Shown: positions 13,703-24,857 of the stretch, one piece after another
How positions within the stretch are numbered: the stretch's first letter is position 1
Layout of the letters: every line of letters begins with the position of its first letter
Source of the DNA: Arabidopsis thaliana
Lineage: Eukaryota > Streptophyta > Magnoliopsida > Brassicales > Brassicaceae
Assembly (NCBI RefSeq): GCF_000001735.4
Contig: NC_003070.9
Span: forward strand, 18,647,971 to 18,711,970
DNA: 64,000 nt
Direction of reading: 5' to 3'
Position numbers and translations under genes: made by a program
The notes under the pieces: generated by a model
Databases searched by the model: none
Seen by the model: only the letters and a program-made list of their open reading frames with translations
What the model was told of the DNA's origin: nothing

Positions 13703-14248
13703 TTCATGATGATGATCCTACATCATTATTAGTCTCGTATTGCTCTTATCAAGTTAGCCATTATCATGATTGCCATTGGCTTATGTTCTTTCAAGGTATA
13801 TCTTCTGATGTTGTTTACACTTCCATTGTTTTTTTTTTCCTTTTTCCATTTTGGAAACATTTTCTTGTGAAAGTGAATGTCACTTTGGTAATTTTAGTGG
13901 TTTTGATGCACTTTAACCTGAACCTCTTCTGGATGTTATTATTATACGTGCTTTCTTTCTTGTTTTGTTTCATCTTTGTTCTGTAAGCAAGACCAATTTT
14001 TATCATCTCAGCTTATTTGCAGTTTAGCACGGTTTGATTAGGTTCTGGGTTAATCTCAGGCTTATAAAATTCATCAAGCTCAAAAATAGTCCACTACAAG
14101 AACATAGAAGACCATTAATCAACATTCAACAGTAATTTGTTTCTAATCTAATTATTTGGTTTTGTTCAATAATCCTAGCAAAAATTCACGAAAGAGTTAA
14201 TAATTTTGTAACCGGAATCATAGATAGGCCGGTTTATCCAAACCGGAT
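13703..14248. other. spacer between FyPP1 and the oligopeptidase gene
   Basis: This holds the FyPP1 3' UTR (T-rich, to roughly 14000) and the upstream region of the next gene. Short repeats of CCGGTTTATCCAAACCGG type occur near 14229-14246 and form a small palindrome. I see no coding region. Confidence 0.4.
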
Positions 14249-14311
14249 ATGACCTGTCCTCTATTAACAAACTGGTCGCGAGTCTCTAGGCAACTAAAAC
14301 GGACACGTAAT

Positions 14312-17300
14312 ATGATAATAAGGCGTGGACTCGTATCTCTCGGCACTCACTTTCTCGCGACTCGTAGTCGTCTTCTCCACTTCGATACTCCTCTCTCTTG
14401 CCTCGTTCCTCTTGTTCCTCGCCGCCGCTCTATTCTACGGCTGTCTTCTTCTTTTTCCTCTTCCTCTGAAACCGGAGCTGCGTCAGTGCGGTTGACATCA
14501 CCGAGAGACATGGCGGAATCGAGATCCCCTCCTGTAGCGAAGAAGGTGGAGCATGTGATGGAGATGTTCGGTGACGTTAGGGTTGACAATTACTACTGGC
14601 TCCGTGACGATTCTCGCACCAATCCCGACATGCTTTCTTATCTTCGTGAAGAAAATCACTACACTGATTTCGTCATGTCTGGTGAGTCTTTTCAAGTTGC
14701 CTCTGTCAGTGACGTTGTGATACTTAGGGGATTAGGGTTTTTAGCTTTCCTTGTTTTCAATTTGGAGTATTAGTGACTTGTTGATTATGCAAGCTTGTGA
14801 TAAATTAGACTGGAAAATAAAAATTCAGGGACCAAGCAATTTGAGAATCAGCTGTTTGCTGAAATAAGAGGGAGGATCAAAGAAGATGATATATCTGCAC
14901 CTCTACGCAAGGGTCCTTACTATTATTATGAGAAAAATCTTCAAGGAAAGGAATATATTCAGCACTGTAGACGTTTGATCACTGACAACAAAGCTGAGCC
15001 TTCTGTCTATGATACTATGCCAACTGGTCCAGATGCTCCTCCTGAGCATGTGATATTGGATGAGAATACCAAGGCTCAAGAGCATGACTACTACAGAATT
15101 GGGGCCTTCAAGGTTTGACTAGAAAATAGACTTTAAAAATCGTCCTAAGAGATATCCTTTTCAAACTTGCTCTTTACTAACTTGATGTTTCATTTTCTTG
15201 ATTCTTTTTATAGGCGAGTCCCGATCATAAATTGGTGGCATATGCAGAGGACACAAAAGGTGATGAGATATATACAGTGAATGTCATCGACTCTGAAGCC
15301 CTAAAACCAGTGGGGCAACAGCTTAAAGGACTTACTTCTTATCTTGAATGGGCTGGTAATGATGCTTTGCTCTACATAACAATGGACGAAATCCTGCGAC
15401 CTGATAAGGTTTACCTTCAATCTTTTCCCACCCTACTGTCTTAGTGTATAGTACTGGAGGAAGGGATTAACTTTTGCATGAATATAGATTTTACCGTTTC
15501 GATCAATTGTTGACATTATACACCTCATAGATGCCATATTTTCTTACCAAATTTGACTGTACTTATTATGAGATACGTCAATATTTTTGGCTTTCATGTT
15601 CTGATCTTCATATATTCTTTGTAACAGGTTTGGTTACATAAATTAGGGACAGAGCAGAGCAGTGATGTATGCCTTTACCATGAGAAGGATGATATGTTTT
15701 CTCTTGAACTCCACGCTTCTGAGAGCCATAAGTATTTATTTGTTGCATCTGAAAGCAAAACTACAAGATTTGTCTTCTCGCTTGATGTGTCCAAGACTCA
15801 GGATGGACTCAGGGTGTTGACACCTCGTGTAGATGGAATTGATTCATCTGTCAGTCATCGTGGGAACCACTTTTTCATCCAGAGAAGGAGCACTGAATTT
15901 TACAACTCAGAACTGATCGCCTGTCCAGTTGATGACACATCAAAGACAACTGTTCTGCTTCCACATAGAGAAAGGTAAACTTTTTTTGTTAGAATCTGGT
16001 TGCCATTGTGGCCTATCCAAAATCCAAATGAAGTATAACTAATTTTAATATCATGTATATCCTTCGGCTTAGACGACATGCATGCTGGGTTGTTTTCCAG
16101 TTGCTAGATTAGTTTTATAATGCATTTAACATCAAGGTCACCTTGTATGCCTAGCTAAACAATTATATTTGCATGGACAGTGTAAAGATTCAGGAAATTC
16201 AGCTTTTCCGAGATCATCTTGCAGTCTTCGAGCGTGAAAACGGACTGCAGAAGATCACAGTTCATAGGCTTCCTGCTGAGGGACAGCCACTGGAAGGTCT
16301 CCAAGGTGGTCGTAATGTGAGCTTTGTTGACCCGGTCTATTCAGTTGACTCAACCGAGTCCGAATTTTCGTCCAGGGTTTTAAGGTTTAAATACTGCTCA
16401 ATGAAAACACCTCCTTCTGTGTATGACTATGACATGGACAGTGGCACTTCCGTTGTCAAGAAGATTGACACAGTAAGTAAAACTACTTATTCATTCGTTC
16501 TCCCTCACTTTGGATCAATTTCCTATGTCCTCTGCATATTTAGTTGCCGATTTTATTTGCAATGCATAAGCGTATTTCATTGAATGGTAATAAGTCGTAT
16601 TGACAATTTTGAAATACAACACATGAAAATTATGAAAAATTTTAGTTTTTTTTTACTGGTACTGTGTTTTTACGCATTTTTCCCTAACATGCCTTCTCTT
16701 TTGAAATGGTCATCGCTTGATCTTTATGATAGCCTGCTGTATTTCATTCAGGTATTGGGAGGTTTTGATGCATCAAATTATGTTACAGAAAGAAAGTGGG
16801 TCGCTGCATCAGACGGAACTCAAATTCCAATGTCTATTGTGTATAACAAAAAACTTGCAAAGCTTGATGGATCTGATCCATTACTCCTTTATGGATATGG
16901 TTCATATGAGGTATTTTTAGTTGAAGCTTTTATGGTTCCCAGATTCTCGGTCCTTTTACTTCTTTCCAACGGAACTATAAAATACTCTTTATCTTTATTA
17001 CAGATTTCTGTGGATCCTTATTTCAAGGCATCAAGGTTGTCCCTGTTAGATCGTGGGTTTACCTTTGTAATTGCTCATGTTCGTGGGGGCGGTGAGATGG
17101 GGAGACAGTGGTATGAGAATGGGAAGCTGTTGAAGAAGAAAAACACATTCACTGATTTTATTGCTTGTGCTGAGCGTTTAATAGAACTAAAATATTGCTC
17201 GAAAGAAAAACTGTGCATGGAAGGGAGAAGTGCTGGTGGATTGCTGATGGGTGCTGTTGTTAATATGAGGCCTGACTTGTTCAAGGTGGTTATCGCTGGA

Positions 17301-18215
17301 GTTCCTTTTGTAGATGTCTTGACAACAATGCTGGACCCAACAATTCCGCTTACGACATCAGAGTGGGAGGTGTGTTTGATGCTTGTTCTGTGCCTTAAAA
17401 CAGCGAATTACATATATTATTCTTACTTTACAGAGTACAACATCTGGCATGTCTTCATAGGGATTTGCATTAGGAACTGGGAAAGCATAAGGATGGATAG
17501 ATTTCCTTATGAATGAAGTAGCTGTAGTTTGATTTTGTATGATAATTAAAAAAGTGCTTAAAAGTTGTCTAATTTTTGGCTTCAGGAGTGGGGTGACCCC
17601 AGAAAGGAAGAATTTTACTTCTATATGAAGTCATATTCCCCTGTAGACAATGTGAGTATATGTTTGGGTTCTTTTCATATTATCTGCGATAAATGGTATG
17701 AAAGTTCTCTGTGATGATGCATCTATGGACAATATAACACAGGTAACGGCGCAGAATTATCCAAATATGCTTGTAACTGCTGGGTTAAATGGTAAGCTTT
17801 CTTTTAGTCTATATACTGTTTTGGTGATAGATAAATAAAACTGCTGAGTTAAATGGTAAGCTTTCTCAGACTTGTATCTGACGTAACGATGTTTTTGAAT
17901 TGATTCTGTCTGTCCAACAGATCCAAGAGTTATGTACTCTGAACCTGGCAAGTGGGTGGCAAAACTGAGAGAAATGAAGACCGACAACAACGTACTTCTG
18001 TTCAAATGCGAGCTTGGCGCAGGGCATTTCTCAAAATCTGGGAGGTATGTGTTTCTTTTATTCCAACGATGCAATACATGTCATTTTCTGTGATTAGACT
18101 GACCAAGAAAGCTCGGTTTGTTTGATGGACGTGCAGATTCGAGAAGCTTCAAGAAGATGCATTTACGTTTGCATTCATGATGAAAGTTTTGGACATGATT
18201 CCTGCTTCTGGGTGA
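14312..18215 (+). CDS. prolyl oligopeptidase family protein (S9, oligopeptidase B-like)
   Basis: Serine peptidase that cuts peptides rather than folded proteins. The exons after the first are 14829-15112, 15214-15408, 15628-15974, 16181-16472, 16752-16910, 17004-17369, 17586-17651, 17743-17791, 17921-18044 and 18137-18215. From the ATG at 14510 (MAESRSPPVAKK) this gives 710 residues. The frame stays open upstream to ATGs at 14312 (776 residues) and 14249. The first half is the beta-propeller. The hydrolase half has YGYGSYE, VAHVRGGGEMGR, the nucleophile in GRSAGG, the Asp in LNDPRV and the His in GAGHF, so the triad is complete. The RGGGEMGR box is typical of the oligopeptidase B branch. The extension between 14312 and 14510 is rich in Arg, Ser and Leu with almost no acidic residues, like an organelle transit peptide. 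I therefore give the longer start, but the 14510 start is the classical one. No homologue of this gene is placed in the duplicated chromosome 3 order I recall. Confidence 0.9.
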
Positions 18216-19015
18216 GTCCTCAAATTTAGCTACGTGATGATCAATTTATGATCTTCTTACGTTGTTGAGATGAGAAGTCTTTACAGTTTAGGTTTGAAGT
18301 TGTTTTCGTCCTTTTTTCGTCTTTTCTTTTAGCTCAGAGTAGACCTTTTTCTTTTTCTTTTTTGTTCGCGTTGCTAAAGACTTAAAAGAGCAAATCAAAA
18401 ATCTTCAAGTTCACACAATCAATTGATCTTTTCTTGAATGTCTTTCAATCCTACAGTGTAAATTAGAACTCCAGTATTGCAGACCAATAAGTTTATGACT
18501 TGATCGTCAAGCATTTTACATATTCTTTTTCTTTTTTGTTCGCGTTGCTAAAGACTTAAAAGAGCAAATCAAAAATCTTCAAGTTCACACAATCAATTTA
18601 TCTATTTGACAATAAGAAAAAGTAATTTTTAATAGTAATAATATACTCAAATTAATCTGTGAGATCTATATGCTTAATGCTTTGATGCTACAAACTTGAT
18701 ACTAAATGTGTTCTCTCTGTTTTTCTTGTTTTTTTTTTGGTTTCTTCATGATTATTACTCTGTTTTCAAAGGCTTGAGAAACAATTCTAAATGCAATCTA
18801 CGGTTCCAAACAACTACGAAAAACTATTTGTTTTCTATTAGCAAGAAAAGCTCAGAAGCCATAAGTTTGTTTTATTCAATACAATGAAGAAGAAAAAGAA
18901 AAGACAGAGAGAGAACCAAAAAAAAAAAAACATTACAAATGATCAGAATCATCAGGAAGAATCCAGAACAGATTATTACAATAGACAAGGAGAATTCTAG
19001 ACTCGAAGATAAGTT
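18216..19015. other. 3' flank with a 74-bp direct repeat
   Basis: This is the downstream region of the oligopeptidase gene, facing the 3' end of the fructokinase pseudogene. Its only structure is the 74-bp repeat listed separately. The remainder is AT-rich with no coding signal. Confidence 0.5.
18351..18598. repeat. perfect 74-bp direct repeat pair
   Basis: Copies lie at 18351-18424 and 18525-18598, separated by 100 bases. Both start with a CTTTTTC tract, carry TTCGCGTTGCTAAAGAC and end in CACAATCAATT. I found no mismatch by eye. There are no inverted ends or flanking duplications to suggest a transposon, so it looks like a local duplication. Confidence 0.85.
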
Positions 19016-19767
19016 TTACTGTTCTACTTGTCTCTTAAGAAAGCTGAGAGCTTCACAATCTGTAGGAAGAGCAGGAATGGCTCCCTTTTTAGTCGTCGTG
19101 ATTGCTCCACAAGCATTTGCAATTCTAAGCACTTTTCTCAATCTCTCTTCCTCCTAGGAAAATAAAAATCAGTAAATATCATCAAGATTCATTTGATTAA
19201 GTAGACACACAATATCAATGGGAGTTAACCTCGAGTACAGATTGATCATCAACAATCTGGTTTAGAAGCGCGCCAACAAAAGAATCACCAGCTCCAGTAG
19301 TATCCACAGCGTCAACATGGAAAGTTTCAACAGATCCATGGAAATCCTACACAAGAGTCAAGAGAACATCAATCAAAATCACACACCAAGATCTTGATAA
19401 TGATGGATTCATATGAATGTTTGTGGTACATTACCTTAGTGTAGTAACGACATCCCTTTTCACCGAGAGTAACAAGTAAGAGCTTCAAATTAGGATGTCA
19501 AAGAGACATAGCTGTCTCATCATCGATCGTTTTATTTCTTGTCAAGAACTCAAGCTCGACATCACTGACCTTAATGATATCAGCCTTGTCCCATATGCTC
19601 ATGATCTGAGTCCTAGCTTCTTCAGGTGATGGCCAAAGAGGTTCCCTGAGATTTGGATCGTAGGAAAGAAGAGCTCCGGCTTCTTTCGCCTCTTCCGTTG
19701 CCTTCATGTGAGCTGATCTACATGGCTCTGTTATCAAACTTATTGATCCATAGTGAAACACTTTCGC
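19016..19767 (-). pseudogene. fructokinase (pfkB) pseudogene, 3' half only
   Basis: Three exons survive on the minus strand: 19435-19767, 19230-19346 and 19016-19153, with intact splice borders. They encode the C-terminal half of a plant fructokinase: [12 protein letters not shown], the [13 protein letters not shown] box, the [14 protein letters not shown] catalytic box and the C-terminus ending FLKRQVEQ. Two lesions kill it. First, the N-terminal half (substrate-binding GGAPANVA region) is missing, with the sequence ending just upstream at a palindrome (19790-19834). Second, a TGA at about 19498-19500 replaces the Trp expected in the AMSLWHPNLK context. Known in TAIR, from memory, as a pfkB-like locus (AT1G50390). 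No active kinase can be made. Confidence 0.85.
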
Positions 19768-19789
19768 CTGCCAAATAAAGAAAAATATG

Positions 19790-19834
19790 CAACAAATCTC
19801 CAAAACAAGTAAATCTTGTTTTGGAGATTTGTTG
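19790..19834. repeat. perfect 20-bp inverted repeat, 5-nt loop
   Basis: The left arm 19790-19809 (CAACAAATCTCCAAAACAAG) and right arm 19815-19834 are exact reverse complements around TAAAT. The hairpin lies immediately upstream of the first surviving exon of the fructokinase pseudogene and about 350 bases before the TOM40-2 start codon. It marks where the homology to fructokinase stops, so it probably arose with the deletion. Confidence 0.9.
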
Positions 19835-20184
19835 ACTATTTGATGATCTTCTTAATTGTTTTGTAAATTTTAGTTTACTATATGAAAATAAACTTGTAAT
19901 TAATATAATTACTGATTTTTCGCCACCAAAAGAAAATAAAATAGTGAATTATGAGCATGAGGGTAAACCGGTAAAGTATATGACCCGAAATAGGTCGGTT
20001 CCAACCCGTTTCAAAAAAGTAAAATAAAACCGGGCCAAACTAAGATTGACACGATTACAAAACCCTTGACGCACACGCAGAGTCAAAACCCAAAAACCCT
20101 TGAAAGACTCTTCGTCTTCGATTCCTCTGCAGTTTTCTCTTTTAGCGACCCAAAAAAGTTCTTCCTTGACGGTAAACAGCAGCG

Positions 20185-22352
20185 ATGGAGGGCTTTTCAC
20201 CACCGATTAACACTGCGCAAGTCGATGCAAAGACCAAACTTGACGAGAAAGTGGATTACTCAAACCTCCCTTGCCCTGTCCTCTATGAGGAACTCAACCG
20301 TGAAGCTACCAGTTCAGTATCACCCTCTCTCTCTACTGCTTTATATATTCGTTCTCTGTTCTTTTGGAGATCACAATCTGTCTCTGTCTTAGGTCGCTGA
20401 TTTCTTGGTCTTTTATATCTCTGCGTTTGAACCAACAATCGTAATTGAGTGTTTTGGTATTATGGATATGTTATTATGCTTCTGATTCTACCAATTCGTA
20501 ACCTTTACATCTGTGGCCATAACCTTTTATAATGTATTAACTTAGCCTGTGATTTTAAGATCATGTGTTTTGACTGGTTTGATTTCACTTTGCAGTGGCT
20601 TTAAAGCCAGAGCTATTTGAGGGTTTCCGCCTCGACTATAACAAGTCGCTTAACCAGAAGTTTTTTCTCAGCCATAGGTAATGAGATTTTAGGTTAATTT
20701 GTGGCACATCATTCTTATTTGTGTTCTTAACCAAGCCTGTGTATTGATGCTTCCAACAGCATATTGATGGGGCCAACTGAGGTTCCTAATCCAACTCCAT
20801 CATCCGAAATAATCAAAATTCCAACTGCCAATTATGACTTTGGTGCTGGTTTCATCGATCCAAAGGTATGTTGTTTATTGATTGTATTCTGTGGTACTAT
20901 TAATGGTTTCCATCAGCAAGATATAACATTTACAAACTTCTAAACAGCTATATCTTATCGGAAGGATCACGACGGACGGTAGACTAAATGCGAGAGCCAA
21001 GTTCGATTTAACTGACAATTTTTCCGTCAAGGCTAATGCTCTGGTAACCAGAAATTATTGTGTGTCTGGTCTTTGTTGTAGTAGCTGCATAATGTTTTCT
21101 TTCTATCTATAACCATATTGTTTCTTTTCTCTGCCAGCTGACAGATGAAGAAGATAAGTCGCAAGGCCACCTCGTCATTGATTACAAGGTGAGGGCTTTT
21201 CTCTGTTCAGTATGTTTTTCCTTTTAGCTTTTATTTGGTTTTGACAATTCACGGTTTACACCTATTTAGGGGTCTGACTACAGAACTCAGCTTCAGCTTG
21301 GAAACAATTCCGTTTATGCAGCTAACTATATTCAGGTAAAGTGACTATGCTTTACCATTTTAAACTGTTCTACTAAAATTCTGTGGTTAAGTCTATAGTT
21401 AGGTAGCTTTTCCGTTTATCCCTGGACAAGCTTTTGTTTATTTTGTCAGCATTAGTTAATCTTTTGTTAGTTGCTAAATAGATATTCGTTTCTTTTCACT
21501 GAATCATATCTTTTTCTTCCAGCATGTGACACCACACCTGTCTTTGGGTGGTGAGGCTTTCTGGCTTGGTCAGCAACTGATGTCGGGTGTTGGTTATGCA
21601 GCTCGATATGAGACTGACAAAACGGTAAATGTTTCTTCTTAGTTAGAATAAGGCAACTCAATCAGAAAATCGATTCTTCTTTTCTATGTTGGTTTACAAT
21701 ATTCCAACAATCTTCAAGCTAACTTGAGTATGATCCTTTTCATTTTTTTGAATTTCTTTAAATGTTTTATTATCCAACAGGTTGCCTCTGGGCAAATTGC
21801 TTCCACTGGTGTGGCTGTCATGAACTATGTTCATAAGGTTTCAGAGAAGGTAAACAATCCAGCCTTATCTTAATTCATCTTTAATCCTATAGAGTAATAT
21901 AAGCTAATTCTTATTTTTTCAATAATCAGTTGTCATTTGCAACGGATTTCATCTACAATTATTTGTCACGAGATGTTACAGCTAGTGTCGGGTATGACCT
22001 CATTACTAGACAGGTACATACCTCATTCCTTTTGGTCCCATTCGAGTTTTGAAACAGCAACAAAGCGCTGTTCTAATTATGGGTTTGGTTGTGGTTTGGT
22101 GTAGTCTCGATTAAGAGGAAAGGTTGATTCTAACGGTGTTGTCGCTGCTTACCTTGAAGAACAATTGCCTATTGGACTCAGATTTCTTCTATCTGCAGAG
22201 GTAAAGAAAATGATTTAATCCGCTACTATACATTTTTTAGTGCATTTGTTAATGACTAGTTTTTGATAATGACTGATTTTTGATATTAAATGAACCAGGT
22301 GGATCATGTGAAGAAGGATTACAAGTTTGGTTTCGGTGTTAACGCCTTTTAA
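20185..22352 (+). CDS. TOM40-2: mitochondrial import channel TOM40-2 (eukaryotic porin family)
   Basis: A beta-barrel of the porin3/Tom40 family, the pore of the TOM complex that imports precursor proteins across the mitochondrial outer membrane. The exons are 20185-20311, 20596-20677, 20760-20865, 20948-21043, 21138-21188, 21270-21335, 21523-21624, 21781-21849, 21930-22013, 22105-22200 and 22299-22352, giving 310 residues. Tom40 marks visible: [19 protein letters not shown] at the N-terminus, then [26 protein letters not shown], and a C-terminal beta-signal region ending KFGFGVNAF. There is no cleavable presequence, as expected. The initiator at 20185 is the first ATG after a CT-rich leader. 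The paralogue TOM40-1 is on chromosome 3; sequence cannot say how much of the import channel this copy supplies. Confidence 0.94.
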
Positions 22353-24857
22353 TTCCATCAAATGGCCTTCACAATTAGTTAGAAACCTCAAGATTTGGTT
22401 ATTTTTTGATGTTCAGTTTTTTTAGTTTAGATATTTTTACTGTATTGCTCCCACAAGAATAAAAGCCAAGGAGGTTTCTTCATTTCACATTGAGGAAGAG
22501 CCTTTCTTGTTTATTATTTAATTTAATTAATGTGTAAACATCAGAACTCTTTTTTTGTTAGATTTAACTTTGGGAGAACTATGAAAATAGTCTAAATTTT
22601 CTTTTAGCTTTCAGTTAATTTTTTAATTAACAAAATAGTTTAAAGTGGAGGAATTTTCAAAATTGCTCCTTTTGTTGTACTCATTTTCATACATTTTCAA
22701 AAATGCTTTCATTAAACCTGATAATGTTAGTAAAGTTTATTGTTTACATGGTACTTCTCGATAGTAACTAATTTTTGAAGAGTCGATCCAAGTATTTATA
22801 AGGTTTTATAAGATATTTAAAAGTTTTTATAAAGTATATAAAATGTTTTCTAAGATATTTACAAGGTTTTATACATGTAAGAAATAGTTTTGTATTTTTT
22901 ATAAGTTTAACATAAATAATAAGACTTTGGATGAAGTTTACTTTTAACATTTTTAAGCGATTTTCTTTCTTATTATTATAAAATAAATTGTCTATAATAA
23001 ACTTAGTCAATTTTATGTTTTTTCCAAACCAAGGTAATTATTATGAAATTTTGGTCAACTATAAATATTTACTTCACAAGATTTTTAGTATTTAGGGAAT
23101 AAAGTTTCCAATAACTAAAACTCGAACTATATTGTATCCCTATATAAATATACGTCTTTCTAAATTCTAAAGATAACAACAAATCTACTAATACCACCAC
23201 ATATTTTTCTGTTGTCCTACTTTTGAAACAATCCCAATACTAGAAGGCTACGAGAAAAATCTTAGTAAAATCTTGAGACTAAGTATCGGTGCTTTAGTCC
23301 AAAAGGTAAAATCTCATTTTGTTGAATTCTTTCAATGGCTTTTTTTTGTTTCTAATGGGTTCTGAATTTTTGCTAGACAAAATATTCGGGATCCAAGATT
23401 CATTCTGAAATTCGATCTAAAAATAGGTTATCCAAAATCTTTGGATTTAGATATTTTGATTTAAAAATTAGGATATCCTTATTTTATATAAATTGCTCAA
23501 AAAATCACCAAAAAAAATATTTTAAATTTGTTGTGCAATATTTTAAATTTAATCCATTTGAAAAATAGTTGATAATTAAATTTGTTTTATGATTAATTTG
23601 GATACAAACTTTTTATTTGTTTTATACTATTATTTTAATTGTGAGTTATTTATGGTGGATTTGAATCCGATATTAACGGATTTGGATCTGGATATGTCGT
23701 TTCTCATATATGGTGGATGTGGATTCAAGATCCATGTATCTTAAAATTCCAGGAAATATTAGTAGTGTCCACCTTGATTAATGTAAATGATATCTCGGAA
23801 GCTCAATTTTTTTTATGTCAATTAGTATTTTTGAAATTATAATTTACTTTTATATAAGAAATTTTTAGTGATATATTACATTCAAAACCAATAAGAAACA
23901 GTACTAGTAAATTTTATAACAATTTTTTTTTTTGATTTCATACCCATTTTATGGAGTGAGAATTCACAGTCTAATTTGTTTAATTATGTTCTCAATGATT
24001 TTTTTCTTTTTTTTGGTCAACAATCATCCTTAATATATATATATATATATATATGTGAAGTTGAAATAATATGGGCCGAGAGGTTTGGGCCTGGTTCTGT
24101 TTTTTTGTTCCTACTATTAATTTAATTTATTTGTTGAGATTTTTCCTCGTTTTTTAAAAAACCGATGAGAGCGTATCTATATTTCTTTTTTCATTTTTCT
24201 CTCCGATCAAAACGCCGCCGTTGCGTCTCTGATTCTTCCTTTGGGTCAACTGAGGAAAAAACCCTTCCTATGAAGAACAACAATTGGCTTCACACTCTCT
24301 CTTTTCTCAATTTTGCTTCTTACTTCTTTCCCCGGTACTCACTGATTCTCCCCAATTTTCCTTATTTCGTCGTGCCCTTAGGGTTTCTTACATCGAAAGT
24401 TTGGTTTTTGATTATGTTGTCCCGCCATTGCATGACGTTGTTCTGTTTTGTTCTGTCCTAATTGCTTATTTGGGTTTCTGAATAATCTTCAATTGGAGTT
24501 TTTTTTTTGTTCAAGCTGAAGAGTTTCGGTGATCGTCCTCTAGAGATTGATGCTAATTTTTTCAAACATTACAAAGTTTCCAAAGCCACCGCCCACTTGA
24601 AACATTCTTTTGGTGATTATGATTGTTTATATCGATTTAGCATTACTTTACAATAAGCAAGTGATTCTCTTCATAAAGTATGTAGCTTTACTTTGTTTGA
24701 TCCTACTCTTTTGGTAATCTTAGTTTCGGATTTGCCTTTCTCGCAATAACAGAGCGCTTTGTAAAGTTTTGCGTTTTAGATGATTAACATTCCTTTCTTG
24801 CGTATTTCAGGCTGATTAGAAACTTGACCGCTTGATTCTCTTAAAGGAGGTCTTGCG
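22353..24857. other. long AT-rich spacer and FRG2 5' leader
   Basis: 22353-22520 is TOM40-2 3' UTR. 22750-22920 is a decayed low-complexity repeat of TTTATAARGTATTTA-like units. At 23138-23152 there is a good TATA box (CTATATAAATATA) followed by AC-rich leader-like sequence to about 23310, without a gene behind it. 23380-23760 has GGATTTGGATCTGGATA phrases resembling internal transposon DNA. A (TA)n microsatellite lies at about 24030-24054. From about 24190 the FRG2 leader begins; it probably contains an intron ending just before the start codon region. Confidence 0.4.

Noticed and set aside
18351..18598. 74-bp repeats as LTRs or a solo transposon
   Set aside because: Too short, no TG...CA ends, no primer-binding site, no flanking duplication.
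22768..23010. 80-residue minus-strand open frame
   Set aside because: Composed of a decayed TTTATAAG-type repeat giving Lys/Tyr/Phe/Ile only; low complexity, not a gene.
24030..24054. (TA)n tract as a regulatory element
   Set aside because: Ordinary microsatellite; no further signal around it.
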